This document shows, piece by piece, positions 33,853 to 43,550 of a stretch of 64,000 nucleotides of DNA. Within the stretch, counting starts at the first letter, position 1. Every line of letters starts with the position of its first letter. The notes beneath the pieces are model-generated. The model was given only the letters and a program-made list of their open reading frames with translations, was not told where the DNA came from and did not search any database. Location: assembly GCF_003730275.1 (NCBI RefSeq), contig NZ_QTTA01000002.1, forward strand, positions 1-64,000. Reading direction: 5' to 3'. The position numbers and the translations under genes are program-made. Origin of the DNA: Brevundimonas halotolerans. GTDB lineage: Bacteria; Pseudomonadota; Alphaproteobacteria; Caulobacterales; Caulobacteraceae.

Positions 33853-34541
33853 AGTTCCGCCACGATCCGGGCGAGGAGGCGGCAGGTCTCGCCGCCCTGG
33901 GGCCGTTGATCGCGGGGGGCGACCCGCACATCCGTCTGGCCGGGGCGAATGCGGATGGTGACGTCATGCCTGCGCAGGAACCAGAGCCCTTCGTGGGTGC
34001 CCTCAACTTGGAACAGGGAGGATGGCAGGGGTGTAAAGCCTGCGCGCTGCAAGGCCGCGGTCGCATCCTCGGCGCGGACTTGGGAGGGGATGGAGACGAC
34101 CCCGGGACATGACGTGCTGCGCAGGGTCTGCTCCGGCACTGCTTCAGAGGCGGCCCTCGCAGCCGTCAGCCGGGCCGAAAAGCCGGGCGGATCATCTGCA
34201 TTCGTAGAGACGCTGCGCGGCGAGGGCTGGGTCATCGAGTACCCGACAGCATGCCGGTCGTAGAGCCATACGCCTCCGCCAACCATGGCTAAGGCAACCA
34301 GCCCGACAATCCAGCCCATTACGCCGGTGCGCCGCGCCCGCCACAACAGCAGCAGGGCGCAGATCGCGCCCAGACCCAGCAGCCACGGTGCGACCGTGAC
34401 GCCCAGCAGGTCGAGCGCGACATCAAGGCCCCACCAGCCGAAGCGCAGGCCGAAGACGCCGATGAACACGACCAGGGGCGCCGACAGCACGCCGGCGACC
34501 AAGGCCAGCGTCACCCAGCCGCCTGGGCCCCGCCGCGCCAT
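33837..34541 (-). CDS. DUF1499-like membrane protein
   Basis: A 234-residue protein with three hydrophobic segments in the first 100 residues, then a soluble part beginning VSTNADDPPGFSARLTAAR. That phrase and the closing HDVTIRIRPGQTDVRV...RIVAEL pattern resemble DUF1499 proteins, whose function is unknown. The match in the middle is weak, so this is a family-level guess. It follows the acyl-CoA ligase gene by four bases and is likely cotranscribed with it. Confidence 0.72.
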   Translation of the reverse strand: MARRGPGGWVTLALVAGVLSAPLVVFIGVFGLRFGWWGLDVALDLLGVTVAPWLLGLGAICALLLLWRARRTGVMGWIVGLVALAMVGGGVWLYDRHAVGYSMTQPSPRSVSTNADDPPGFSARLTAARAASEAVPEQTLRSTSCPGVVSIPSQVRAEDATAALQRAGFTPLPSSLFQVEGTHEGLWFLRRHDVTIRIRPGQTDVRVAPRDQRPQGGETCRLLARIVAELQPRS

Positions 34542-34545
34542 CGGA

Positions 34546-36180
34546 TCAGCCCTGCGCCGTCGGCAGGACGTAGTCCTTCATTCGCTCGCGCACGAGCTTC
34601 TTGTCGATCTTGCCGGTGGCGCCCAGCGGGATGTCGTCGACGAACACCACATCGTCGGGCATCCACCATTTGGCGATCTTGCCCTGCAGGAAATCCAGAT
34701 GCTCCTGCTTGTTCTCGGTCTCGCCGGGCTTGAGCTTGATCACCAGCACCGGACGTTCGTCCCACTTGGGATGGGCCGCGCCGATCACGGCCGCCAGTTC
34801 GACCTTGGGATGGCCGACCGAGATGTTCTCGATGTCGATCGAACTGATCCACTCGCCACCCGACTTGATCACATCCTTGGCCCGGTCGGTGATCTGCATG
34901 AAGCCGTAGCTGTCGATGGTCGAGACGTCGCCGGTGTCGAAAAAGCCCTCGTTGTCGAGAATTTTGCCGCCCTCGTCCTTGAAATAGCCCCCGGCAATGG
35001 TCGGGCCGCGGACCATCAGGCGCCCATAGGTCTTGCCGTCGTGCGGCATTTCCTGACCGGCGTAGTTCTTGAGCTTCAGTTCGACGCCCAGCGGCGGCAT
35101 GCCCTGTTTGATGCGCCACTTCATCTGCTCATCGTACGGCAGGGCAGAAAGCTCTGGCGTCAGCCGCGACAGGGTGCCGACCGGCGAGGTCTCGGTCATG
35201 CCCCAGCCCTGGAAGACCTCGACGCCGAACTCGTCGTTGAAGGCGCGGATCAGGCTTTCCGGTACGGCCGAGCCGCCGATCAGGACCTTCTTGACCGTCG
35301 ACAGCTTCAGCGAATTCTCGCGCATATAGGCCAGCAGCCCCTGCCACACGGTCGGCACGGCGGCCGAGAATGTGACCTTTTCGGACTCGAGCAGTTCGTA
35401 GATCGACGCACCGTCCATCTGGGCGCCGGGCATGACCAGCTTCGAGCCGGCCGCAGGGCCCGAGAAGGCGATGCCCCAGGCGTTGGCGTGGAACATGGGC
35501 ACCACCGGCAGGATCACCTCGTCCGGCGTGGCGCCCATAATGGTGGCCTGCAGGGTGACCAGGGTGTGCAGGAAATTCGACCGGTGCGAATACAGCACCC
35601 CCTTCGGGTTCCCTGTCGTGCCCGAGGTGTAGCAGAGCCCGCAGGCCGTCTGTTCTTCAAAGCCGCCCCATTCAACATCCTCGGAGGATTCCTCGAGCAG
35701 TTGCTCGTAGCATTCGGCCCGGGGCAGCTTGGTCGCCGGCATGTTCCACTGGTCGGTCATGACAACCACCCGCTCGACGGTCGGACAGTGGGGCAGGATG
35801 GCTTCCAGCAGCGGTACAAAGGTCAGGTCGACGAAGATGATCCGGTCTTCGGCGTGATTGATGATGTAGATCAGCTGTTCCGGAAACAGGCGCGGATTGA
35901 GGGTGTGGCAGACCGCGCCGATGCCCATGATGCCATACCAAGCCTCGATGTGACGGCCGGTATTCCAGGCCAGGGTGGCGACCCGGTCGCCGACCTTGAC
36001 GTCCCAGCTTTTCAGGACGTTAGAGACGCGTTTGGCCCGACCGTGGATTTCACCATAGGTGGAGCGCACGATCGGCCCTTCGACCGAGCGGGTCACGACC
36101 TCGCGCTGGGGATGCCAGTTCTTCGCGTGATCGAGGATCTTGTCGACCGTCAGCGGCCAGTCCTGCATCAATCCGAGCAT
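34546..36180 (-). CDS. Medium/long-chain acyl-CoA ligase (AMP-forming, AlkK/DmdB-like)
   Basis: A 544-residue member of the acyl-adenylate-forming superfamily that activates a carboxylic acid with ATP and coenzyme A. The P-loop is YTSGTTGNPKGV, followed by GWGMTETSPVG, the FDTGDV and DRAKDVIKSGGEWIS motifs, and the catalytic lysine in PLGATGKIDKK. Overall it resembles fatty-acid or methylmercaptopropionate CoA ligases; the substrate cannot be fixed. GAGAGGAAA precedes the ATG. Confidence 0.92.
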   Translation of the reverse strand: MLGLMQDWPLTVDKILDHAKNWHPQREVVTRSVEGPIVRSTYGEIHGRAKRVSNVLKSWDVKVGDRVATLAWNTGRHIEAWYGIMGIGAVCHTLNPRLFPEQLIYIINHAEDRIIFVDLTFVPLLEAILPHCPTVERVVVMTDQWNMPATKLPRAECYEQLLEESSEDVEWGGFEEQTACGLCYTSGTTGNPKGVLYSHRSNFLHTLVTLQATIMGATPDEVILPVVPMFHANAWGIAFSGPAAGSKLVMPGAQMDGASIYELLESEKVTFSAAVPTVWQGLLAYMRENSLKLSTVKKVLIGGSAVPESLIRAFNDEFGVEVFQGWGMTETSPVGTLSRLTPELSALPYDEQMKWRIKQGMPPLGVELKLKNYAGQEMPHDGKTYGRLMVRGPTIAGGYFKDEGGKILDNEGFFDTGDVSTIDSYGFMQITDRAKDVIKSGGEWISSIDIENISVGHPKVELAAVIGAAHPKWDERPVLVIKLKPGETENKQEHLDFLQGKIAKWWMPDDVVFVDDIPLGATGKIDKKLVRERMKDYVLPTAQG

Positions 36181-36368
36181 CGGTTTCCTCTCCGAAATTC
36201 ATGGGTCTGGCCGACGTTGCCCGCGGCACTTGCCGGCAAGCTATCGGCGGCGTGAGGGATAGGCAACGTGACGCAACGTCAGGGGGAGCGACTTTCTGTG
36301 CCCCGGACGCGTCGCTTTCGGCTAGTTTGGGCACAAACCTTCCCCGATCTGGCCGACAGGACCCTTCC

Positions 36369-36959
36369 ATGACCCTCGCCCGCACCGCCCTTACCCTCGC
36401 TGCCCTGCTGGCCCTTGGCGCCTGTGACAGCATGACCGGGGCGCCCTCGCCTGCCCCGGCGACGGAACCGGAAGCCACGCCTTCCGGGCAGGACGCCGCC
36501 GAGGCCGCGCAGGGTGGACTGGCGCTCGAGGGCGAGGGCCTGCGGGCCTTCACCGCGCAAGGCTCGGCCCGGGCCCTGCCCTTCGGCATGTCGCAGGACA
36601 TGGTCCTGAACGCCGTCTCGACCCTGCTGGGCACCGAAACGCCCCAGGTGACCACCAACAGTGAGTGCGGAGCCGGCCCGACGCAGTTCGCCGAATATCC
36701 GAACGGCCTGCAGCTGGCCTTTCAGGACGACAAATTCGCCGGCTGGTTCCTCGACGAGGCCAGTCTGACCACTGCAGATGGCGTCGGTGTGGGCTCCAGC
36801 CGGACCGACCTTCAGTCCGCACGGGTCGTGGAAATGATCCCGGACTCGACGCTCGGCACCGAGTTCTCGAGTGGCGATCTGGGCGGCATGCTGTCATCCG
36901 AGGGGCCGGATGCCATGGTCGAAACCCTGTACGCCGGCCTGACCTGCTTCTTCCGCTAG
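36369..36959 (+). CDS. Hypothetical lipoprotein
   Basis: A 196-residue predicted lipoprotein with signal MTLARTALTLAALLALGAC, so Cys19 is the likely acylated residue. A short proline/alanine/threonine linker follows, then a globular domain with two cysteines (SECGAGPT and GLTCFFR near the end). No family is recognised. It starts with AGGAC upstream and ends nine bases before the uridine kinase gene, with which it is probably cotranscribed. The open frame extends upstream but without signal-peptide features. Confidence 0.82.
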   Translation: MTLARTALTLAALLALGACDSMTGAPSPAPATEPEATPSGQDAAEAAQGGLALEGEGLRAFTAQGSARALPFGMSQDMVLNAVSTLLGTETPQVTTNSECGAGPTQFAEYPNGLQLAFQDDKFAGWFLDEASLTTADGVGVGSSRTDLQSARVVEMIPDSTLGTEFSSGDLGGMLSSEGPDAMVETLYAGLTCFFR

Positions 36960-36968
36960 AGCCGATCC

Positions 36969-37613
36969 ATGGCCATTCTGATCGCCATCACCGGCGGCTC
37001 GGGCTCGGGCAAGAGCACCCTGGCCGAGGCCCTGATCCGGCACCTGCCGGAGGGGGTCGCAGCCCTGGTGCGCGAGGATTCCTATTATCGGGACGCCGCC
37101 TCCTTGCCCGACTTTGACGCGGCGACCTTTGATTTCGACGACGTGTCCGCCCGAGACCATGATCTGCTGCATCGCCACCTCAGCGCGCTGAAGGCGGGGC
37201 AGCCGGTCGAGGCGCCGGTCTATTCCTTTGTCACCCACGGGCGTGAACCGGGGGGCGAGCCCGTGCCCGCCGCCGATGTGATCGTGATCGAGGGCACCCA
37301 CCTGCTGTGCACCCCGGCGCTGGTCCAGCTGTTCGACATCCGGGTATTCGTGGACACGCCGTCGGACATCCGCTTCATCCGGCGATTGTTGCGCGACCAG
37401 GTCGAGCGTGGTCGCACGGCGCAGTCGGTCATTGACCAGTATCTGCTGACGGTCCGCCCGGGGCACGAGCGGTTGACGGAACCGGCCAAGGTACATGCCG
37501 ACTTCATCGTGGCCGATGCGACTGCCGCCGTCGTGCTGACCGACCCGCAGTCGGTGGACCGGCTGGTGGCCCCGGTGCTGACCCATCCGCTGCTGGAGCG
37601 GTGGCTGGGGTGA
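36969..37613 (+). CDS. udk: Uridine kinase-like P-loop kinase
   Basis: A 214-residue NTP-dependent kinase. Walker A is ITGGSGSGKSTLAEAL; the family elements DSYYRD, the FDFDDVSARDHDLL region, PVYSFVTHGRE and VIVIEGTHLL follow. This layout fits uridine/cytidine kinase (pyrimidine salvage); phosphoribulokinase-like relatives share the fold. Length is normal. It directly follows the lipoprotein gene. Confidence 0.88.
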   Translation: MAILIAITGGSGSGKSTLAEALIRHLPEGVAALVREDSYYRDAASLPDFDAATFDFDDVSARDHDLLHRHLSALKAGQPVEAPVYSFVTHGREPGGEPVPAADVIVIEGTHLLCTPALVQLFDIRVFVDTPSDIRFIRRLLRDQVERGRTAQSVIDQYLLTVRPGHERLTEPAKVHADFIVADATAAVVLTDPQSVDRLVAPVLTHPLLERWLG

Positions 37614-37678
37614 GGTCGGGTAACGTCGGTCGAGTTTAATCTTGCGAGACGGCGTTATCCACGCCACCCTTCGTGCTC

Positions 37679-38362
37679 ATGAGTCTGCCCCAACCCGCCC
37701 GGCCTGAGCCGGCCACCTTCTTCCAAGTTGACAGTGAGGACCCCCGGCGCCGCAATGTGCTGGCCGAGGCCCGACGCCAGTTCATGGCCCAGGGGTTCGC
37801 CGCGACGCGAGTCGAGCCGATCGCCCGCGAGGCCGGGGTTTCGACCGCCACCCTCTATACCTTCTTTCCCTCAAAGGCCGAGCTGTTCCACGCCGTCATT
37901 GAGGACGCCTCAAACGAATTCGCTCGCCAGATCAGCCATGTCCGAGCTGTCGACGGTCCCGCGCGCTGCCAGTTGATCCGGTTTGCTGAAGCCTATGCCG
38001 CCTTCATGAGTGATCCGCTGGTCCGGTCCGTCTTCCGGCTGGTCATGGCCGAGCGTCCGCGCTTCCAGGCCATGGCCAGCCATTTCTTCGAGCGCGGCAA
38101 GGCCCAGATCGGAGCGTCCCTGCTCGAGGCCATCGTGGCGCTCGACGCACGCGGGGAGCTGGTTTGCGACAAACCGTCGTGGGCCGCCGGCCAGTTGATG
38201 GGAATGGTCGAGCACCCGGTCTTCTTCGTCCCCCTGGTCACCGGTGACTCCGTCCAGGTCACGCGTTCGCACGCCCGCATCGCCGCAGATGCCGTAGAGA
38301 CCTTCCTCGCCCGGTACGGCGGACCCAATCTGGACCCGGCAGCGCCCGACATCGGTGGCTGA
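37679..38362 (+). CDS. TetR/AcrR-family transcriptional regulator
   Basis: A 227-residue regulator. The N-terminal helix-turn-helix is ARRQFMAQGFAATRVEPIAREAGVSTATLYTFFPSKAELF in outline, and the C-terminal ligand domain resembles the AefR-like (TetR_C_7) type. ATG at 37679 is favoured over GTG two codons earlier. The ligand and targets are unknown. It stands alone between udk and the converging pdxH gene. Confidence 0.92.
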   Translation: MSLPQPARPEPATFFQVDSEDPRRRNVLAEARRQFMAQGFAATRVEPIAREAGVSTATLYTFFPSKAELFHAVIEDASNEFARQISHVRAVDGPARCQLIRFAEAYAAFMSDPLVRSVFRLVMAERPRFQAMASHFFERGKAQIGASLLEAIVALDARGELVCDKPSWAAGQLMGMVEHPVFFVPLVTGDSVQVTRSHARIAADAVETFLARYGGPNLDPAAPDIGG

Positions 38363-38365
38363 TCC

Positions 38366-39046
38366 TCAGGGATAGAGCCGCTGCGTCTGCCAGGGCGAGT
38401 CTGCGTCATCCCGGTGAAGCCGCAGCCGATCATGCAGGCGGAAGGGGCGATCCCGCCAGAACTCGACCTGTACCGGCACCAGCCGCCAGCCGGTCCAGCC
38501 CTCGGGGCGCGGCACGTCCTGACCCTCGAAGCGCGCGGTCTCACGTGCCACGGCGGCCTCCAGTTCGGTACGGTCCGCCAGAGGCCGGGACTGGGCCGAG
38601 GCCCAGGCCCCGATCCGGCTTTCGCGGGCGCGGCTGGCGAAATAGGCATCGGCTTCTGCCGCGCTGACCGGCTCGACAGTTCCCCTGAGGCGCACCTGAC
38701 GCCGCAGCGACTTCCAGTGGAACAGCAGGGCCGCCTGCGGCTGACCCTCCAATTGCTGACCCTTGTCGCTTTCCCGGTTAGAATAGAAGGTCAGGCCTTC
38801 GGCGCTGACATCTTTCAGCAGCACCATCCGGCAGTCGGGCAGCCCGTCGGCATCGACGGTCGCCAGCGCCATGGCGTTTGAGTCGTTGATCTCATGCGCC
38901 CCGGCATCGGCCAGCCACCGTTCCAGCAGGGCTAACGGCTCGTCACAGGCAAAGTCCGCCTCATCGCTGTTGGCGGCAAGTGCTGCGGCATAATCGCGGG
39001 CATATTCCTCACGCGACGGGCTGGGCGGGATAACGGGCGTGCTCAT
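38366..39046 (-). CDS. pdxH: Pyridoxamine/pyridoxine 5'-phosphate oxidase
   Basis: A 226-residue FMN oxidase that makes pyridoxal 5'-phosphate. The blocks AMALATVDADGLPDCRMVLLK, TFYSNRESDKGQQL, LLFHWKSLRRQVRLRG and the C-terminal WRLVPVQVEFW are those of PdxH. Length is normal. It is divergent from the DnaJ-like gene (90-base gap). Confidence 0.96.
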   Translation of the reverse strand: MSTPVIPPSPSREEYARDYAAALAANSDEADFACDEPLALLERWLADAGAHEINDSNAMALATVDADGLPDCRMVLLKDVSAEGLTFYSNRESDKGQQLEGQPQAALLFHWKSLRRQVRLRGTVEPVSAAEADAYFASRARESRIGAWASAQSRPLADRTELEAAVARETARFEGQDVPRPEGWTGWRLVPVQVEFWRDRPFRLHDRLRLHRDDADSPWQTQRLYP

Positions 39047-39136
39047 GCGCCACTCTCTAGCGCCGCCCGCGCCAGTTCGCGAGAGCCAGCGTCACGATTA
39101 ACCCGGCATTGACCCTGTTCGTGGCTTTTGGTCGCA

Positions 39137-39865
39137 ATGAGCGGCCCCGACACCTCCCTTTTGACCTATCGCCAGGCGCTGGCGGTGCTGGGCCTGCCCG
39201 GCCTGGTCGATCACGAGACGACGCGTCAGGCCTTCCTGCGGGCGGTCAAGGCGGCGCGTCCCGACCATCCCGCGGGGGACGCCGAGCGGTTCCGCGAGGT
39301 CATTGCCGCCTGGCACGTCATTCAGGCCGAAGGGCCGGCCCTCCCGGCCCTGGCGCCGCCGATGCGCCGCAGCGCTCCTCTGCCGACCTTGTCCATCGAT
39401 CCGATGCTGGCACTGAACGGCGGGCCGGTTACGACCCGCCACCGGGGACGCACCTTTCGCTTGACCCTGCCTGCGGGCCTCAGGGCGGGCGAGCATGTGC
39501 GGCTGAAGGGCGCTGGCCGCGACGACAGCGATCTGTTTCTGGCCGTCCGCATCCGGGCAGCCCATGGCCTGTCGGTGCTCGGCGACGACCTGTTCATGCA
39601 GGCGGAGGTTTCCCCCCGGGTGCTTCAGGACGGCGGCCGCGTCGAGGTGATGACCCACGCCGGACCACGCAATGCCTGGGTCGTCGCTGGGCTTGAGCCG
39701 CCGGTGCGTCTGCGCCTCAAGGGACTGGGTCTGCCCGCCCGGGGTCGTCACGGTCAGGGGCATTTGTTCATCACCCTGATGCCCGCCGAGGAAGCCCCCT
39801 CTGCCGCCGAACATCTGCTCGACCGCTTCGCCCGGGTCTGGACGACACCGCGTCTCGCGGCCTAA
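39137..39865 (+). CDS. J-domain-like protein with DnaJ C-terminal domain
   Basis: A 242-residue protein. The first 60 residues look like a J domain (YRQALAVLGL...FREVIAAWHVIQ), and residues 90-230 match the substrate-binding C-terminal domain of DnaJ/CbpA. The Gly/Phe and zinc-finger regions are missing. Where HPD is expected, the text is ARPDHPAGD, so the key histidine of the HPD motif is replaced by arginine. Stimulation of DnaK may therefore be lost or altered. ATG at 39137 is chosen; aroC follows 12 bases later on the same strand. Confidence 0.85.
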   Translation: MSGPDTSLLTYRQALAVLGLPGLVDHETTRQAFLRAVKAARPDHPAGDAERFREVIAAWHVIQAEGPALPALAPPMRRSAPLPTLSIDPMLALNGGPVTTRHRGRTFRLTLPAGLRAGEHVRLKGAGRDDSDLFLAVRIRAAHGLSVLGDDLFMQAEVSPRVLQDGGRVEVMTHAGPRNAWVVAGLEPPVRLRLKGLGLPARGRHGQGHLFITLMPAEEAPSAAEHLLDRFARVWTTPRLAA

Positions 39866-39877
39866 GGCCAGAGGGCC

Positions 39878-40966
39878 ATGTCCCACAACAGCTTCGGCCA
39901 TCTGTTTCGCGTGACCACCTGGGGCGAAAGCCACGGGCCGGCCATCGGCTGTGTCATCGACGGCTGCCCGTCGCGGATCCCGCTGACCGAGGCCGACATC
40001 CAGCCGTGGCTGGACCAGAGGAAGCCCGGAGGCAGCCGCTTCGTCACCCAGCGGCGCGAGAGCGACACGGTCCGCATCCTGTCCGGCACTTTTGATGACG
40101 GAGATGGCCCGGTCACCACCGGCACCCCGATCAGCCTGATGATCGACAATGAGGATGCGCGCTCAAAGGACTATGGCGAGATCGCCCGCGCCTATCGCCC
40201 CGGCCACGCAGACTATGTCTATCAGGCCAAATACGGCGTGCGCGACCATCGCGGCGGGGGCCGCTCCAGCGCGCGCGAGACCGCCCTGCGCGTGGCGGCG
40301 GGCGCTGTCGCCCGCCTGATCCTTGGCTCGGACATCGCCATCCGCGCGGGAGTGGTCCAGATCGGGCCGCACCGCATTCCCGATGACGCGCTCGACTTCG
40401 ACGCAGTGCAGGACAATCCGCTGTTCGCGGCCTCCACCGAGGTCGTCCAGCCGTGGTCCGACTATCTGGACGGCATCCGCAAGGCCGGATCCTCGATCGG
40501 GGCCGTGGTGGCGCTCGAGGTCACGGGCGTGCCGGTCGGCTGGGGCGCGCCGCTCTATGCCAAGCTGGATGCCGAACTGGCCGCGGCCCTGATGTCGATC
40601 AATGCCGCCAAGGGGGTCGAGATCGGCGCCGGGTTCGCCTCGGCCGAACTATCGGGCGAGGACAATGCCGACGAGATGCGACTGAGCCCTGACGGACTGC
40701 CGGTCTTCATGTCGAACAAGGCGGGCGGCATTCTGGGCGGCATCTCGACCGGCCAGCCGATTACGGCGCGAGTGGCGTTCAAGCCGACCTCCTCGATCCT
40801 GACGCCGCGCCGCACCATCACCCGCGACGGCACCGAGACCGAACTGCGCACCAAGGGCCGCCACGACCCCTGCGTCGCCCTGCGCGCCGTGCCTGTGGTC
40901 GAGGCCATGGCCGCCTGCGTCCTGGCCGACGCCATGATGCGGCACCGGGGGCAGATGGGTGGCTAG
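39878..40966 (+). CDS. aroC: Chorismate synthase
   Basis: A 362-residue FMN-dependent enzyme that makes chorismate from EPSP, the last common step of aromatic biosynthesis. The signatures [16 protein letters not shown], the RPGHADY...[15 protein letters not shown] block and FKPTSSI are all present. Length is normal. It follows the J-domain-like gene closely and they are probably cotranscribed. Confidence 0.97.
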   Translation: MSHNSFGHLFRVTTWGESHGPAIGCVIDGCPSRIPLTEADIQPWLDQRKPGGSRFVTQRRESDTVRILSGTFDDGDGPVTTGTPISLMIDNEDARSKDYGEIARAYRPGHADYVYQAKYGVRDHRGGGRSSARETALRVAAGAVARLILGSDIAIRAGVVQIGPHRIPDDALDFDAVQDNPLFAASTEVVQPWSDYLDGIRKAGSSIGAVVALEVTGVPVGWGAPLYAKLDAELAAALMSINAAKGVEIGAGFASAELSGEDNADEMRLSPDGLPVFMSNKAGGILGGISTGQPITARVAFKPTSSILTPRRTITRDGTETELRTKGRHDPCVALRAVPVVEAMAACVLADAMMRHRGQMGG

Positions 40967-40983
40967 GCTCGGCATTTCGCGCG

Positions 40984-42321
40984 TCAGAGCGGAAACGCGA
41001 CCTCCACAACCAGCCCGGTCGGCTCCCATTTGCGACTGAAGGTGCCGTTCAGCTGGCGCACGACACTGGCTTTGAGCGATGAGCCGAAGCCCTCGCGCGT
41101 GGGCGCGGTGACAGGCGGGCCGCCGGACTCGCGCCACACCAGCGTCACCTGACGCGCGTCCAGCGTCCAGGTGACCGAGACACGGCCCACGCCACTGCTA
41201 CAGGCCCCGTACTTATTGGCATTGGTCGCCAATTCGTGAAGCAGCATGCTGATCGGCTGGACCTGCTCGGGCGAAAGCTCGACCTCAGGACCCTTCACCT
41301 CCACACTGTCTTTGGGACAGAGCGCTTCAATCTCCTCGCGGACCACGTCCTCGAGACGCCCGCCTTCCCATTTGCGGCTGGCCAGGGACGCCTGGGCTCG
41401 CGCCAGGGCGCTGATGCGCCCGACCAGCGCATGTTTGTAGGTTTCAAGATCATCAGCGCGCGTAAGACGCGTGAGCGACTGCACGATCGAAAGGACATTG
41501 CGCGCCCGGTGGTCGACTTCGTGCATCAGAAGTTTGCGCGCTTCCTCCCTGCGCTTCTCCTCGCTGATGTCCCGCGCCTCGATCACGGTGCCGATGACGT
41601 TCGCCTCGTCGTCGCGGATCGGACTGGCGGTAAAGGCAACCGGATAGAAGGAGCCGTCCTTATGGACAAAGACCTCCTCGCCCTGCGTTCCGGCCTTTTC
41701 GGGGAAAGCACGGTCGATGGCGCACTCCGAGAGCGGAAACGGCGAGCCATCCGGACGGGTGTGGTGGATCACATCGTGCAGCGGGCGTCCGGTCGTTTCA
41801 TGGAAAGCATATCCCGTGAGCTTCTCCGCCGCCCGGTTCATGAACACACAGTGCTGCCGCTCATCCATCAGAAAAACGGACATGGTTGTATTGCTGAGGA
41901 TGCCATCGAGCCGTCTGGCCGTGTCCCTGAGTTCGGACTCGATGCGACGGTAGTCTGTCGTGTCCTGGATCGCCGCATAGTAAACGGCATCATCACCATC
42001 GACGAACAACTGCAGCTTCACAGCGACATTGTAATCCGTTCCATCTTTCCGCCGGTGAACGGTGTCAAAGTCCAGCCTTTCGACTTTCCCCGCCTGAAGC
42101 GGCTCAATCAGGGCGAGGAAGGCGTCGCGGCCAATGACCGGCTTGATATCCCACGGCGTCAGACCGGCCAGCTCTTCGATGCTGTATCCCAGATTATCCC
42201 GGGCACCCTTGTTCACAAGCCGGAACCGGAAATCCTCTGCGCCGAATATATAGACCTCGCTCGCGGCTCCCTCGACGATGCGGCCAAGACGTTCACTCGT
42301 CATACCTGCGGAGTTTGGCAT
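40984..42321 (-). CDS. PAS-domain sensor histidine kinase of the HWE family
   Basis: A 445-residue cytoplasmic kinase without membrane segments. Two PAS domains (about residues 10-125 and 135-255) precede an HWE-type catalytic core: phospho-acceptor His271 in HEVDHRARNVLSIVQSL, an ATP-binding N-box ELATNANKYGA and the WRESGG (WxE) motif. HWE kinases often respond to light or general stress, but no LOV cysteine motif (NCRFLQ) is seen in either PAS domain. ATG at 42321 is favoured; a TTG lies 19 codons upstream. No response regulator gene is adjacent. Confidence 0.88.
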   Translation of the reverse strand: MPNSAGMTSERLGRIVEGAASEVYIFGAEDFRFRLVNKGARDNLGYSIEELAGLTPWDIKPVIGRDAFLALIEPLQAGKVERLDFDTVHRRKDGTDYNVAVKLQLFVDGDDAVYYAAIQDTTDYRRIESELRDTARRLDGILSNTTMSVFLMDERQHCVFMNRAAEKLTGYAFHETTGRPLHDVIHHTRPDGSPFPLSECAIDRAFPEKAGTQGEEVFVHKDGSFYPVAFTASPIRDDEANVIGTVIEARDISEEKRREEARKLLMHEVDHRARNVLSIVQSLTRLTRADDLETYKHALVGRISALARAQASLASRKWEGGRLEDVVREEIEALCPKDSVEVKGPEVELSPEQVQPISMLLHELATNANKYGACSSGVGRVSVTWTLDARQVTLVWRESGGPPVTAPTREGFGSSLKASVVRQLNGTFSRKWEPTGLVVEVAFPL

Positions 42322-42500
42322 GCTGGGAAACTGTCGCTCCGACGGGAAAAGTGATGAGTACCCGTATATAACCGCCAAACGTGTGGCAATGATCCTGACA
42401 CGCCGTAGGCGGGGCCCCTTTTCGTCACCGGCACAGTTACCTATATAGCGGCCGAACCGGCGCGGGCTGACCCCCGTTCCACCCTCAGGGAGACCGCATC

Positions 42501-43196
42501 ATGATCGACGTCCGACCCTTCAACAGTCTCGGCGGGGCCGACCACGGCTGGCTGAAGGCCCGCCACCACTTCTCGTTCGCGAACTATTATGACCCGGCCC
42601 GCATGAGCTGGGGCCGGCTGCGTGTCTGGAACGATGACGAGATCGCCGCGCAATCGGGCTTTCCGCCCCACCCCCACGCGGACATGGAAATCATCACCTA
42701 TGTCCGGACCGGGGCCATCACCCATGAGGACTCCATGGGCAATCGCGGTCGCACCGGCGCGGGCGACGTCCAGGTGATGAGCGCGGGCACCGGCGTGCGT
42801 CACTCGGAGTTCAACCTCGAGGACGAGACCACCACCCTGTTCCAGATCTGGATCGAGACCGACAAACCCGGCGCCAAACCCGGCTGGGGCATGAAACCTT
42901 TCCCCAGGTCGGACCGGACCGGCAAATTCCAGGTGCTGGCCTCGGGCGATCCGGACGACGGCGCGCTGGACATCAATGCCGACGCGCGCGTGCTGGGCGC
43001 GACGCTCAAGGCCGGCGAAAGCCTGACCTATGACCTGGCCGAGGGCCGGCGTGCCTATCTGGTGCCGGCCGTAGGGTCCATCGACGTCAACGGCACAGTC
43101 CTCAATGCCCGCGACGGCGCAGGGATCAAGGACGAGCCCACCATCACGGTGACCGCCCACGAGGACGCCGAACTGGTCATGGTCGACAGCCGCTAG
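42501..43196 (+). CDS. Pirin family protein
   Basis: A 231-residue bicupin of the pirin/YhhW type. The metal site is visible in FPPHPHADMEIITYV and GTGVRHSEFN. Some relatives oxidise quercetin, but most have no known substrate. GGGAG lies about 12 bases before the ATG. It stands alone, divergent from the HWE kinase with a 179-base gap. Confidence 0.92.
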   Translation: MIDVRPFNSLGGADHGWLKARHHFSFANYYDPARMSWGRLRVWNDDEIAAQSGFPPHPHADMEIITYVRTGAITHEDSMGNRGRTGAGDVQVMSAGTGVRHSEFNLEDETTTLFQIWIETDKPGAKPGWGMKPFPRSDRTGKFQVLASGDPDDGALDINADARVLGATLKAGESLTYDLAEGRRAYLVPAVGSIDVNGTVLNARDGAGIKDEPTITVTAHEDAELVMVDSR

Positions 43197-43277
43197 CCGG
43201 AAGACGCTAGCCCCGGCGTCAGGCCTTGTTCATCATTGGCCGGTAACCCTGATCCCGACCTCGGGGAGAACCGGCCA

Positions 43278-43550
43278 ATGATCCGTTCCACATCGCGTTT
43301 GATCTCGCTTGCGGCCGTGCTCGGTGCATCCCTGATGCTTCAGGGCTGTCTGGTGGGCGCTGTCGTCGGCACGGGCGCTGCCGTGGTCGGCGGCACGGTC
43401 AAGGCGACCGGGGCCGTGCTGGGCGCCGGTGTCGACGCCGTCACGACCTCGGACGAAGAAACCCGTCTGAAGCGCGAGCGGGAACAGCGGGATTATGAGC
43501 GCGAGCAACGCCGCTGCGAACAGCGCCGCGCCTCGGGCCGCGACTGCTAG
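43278..43550 (+). CDS. Small glycine-zipper-like lipoprotein
   Basis: A 90-residue predicted lipoprotein: signal through AAVLGASLMLQGC, then a glycine/alanine/valine-rich stretch (LVGAVVGTGAAVVGGTVKAT) and a highly charged tail (LKREREQRDYEREQRRCEQR). The middle resembles a glycine zipper, which can insert in membranes. GGGGAG precedes the ATG. Its 3' end overlaps queD by four bases, converging. Function unknown. Confidence 0.82.
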   Translation: MIRSTSRLISLAAVLGASLMLQGCLVGAVVGTGAAVVGGTVKATGAVLGAGVDAVTTSDEETRLKREREQRDYEREQRRCEQRRASGRDC

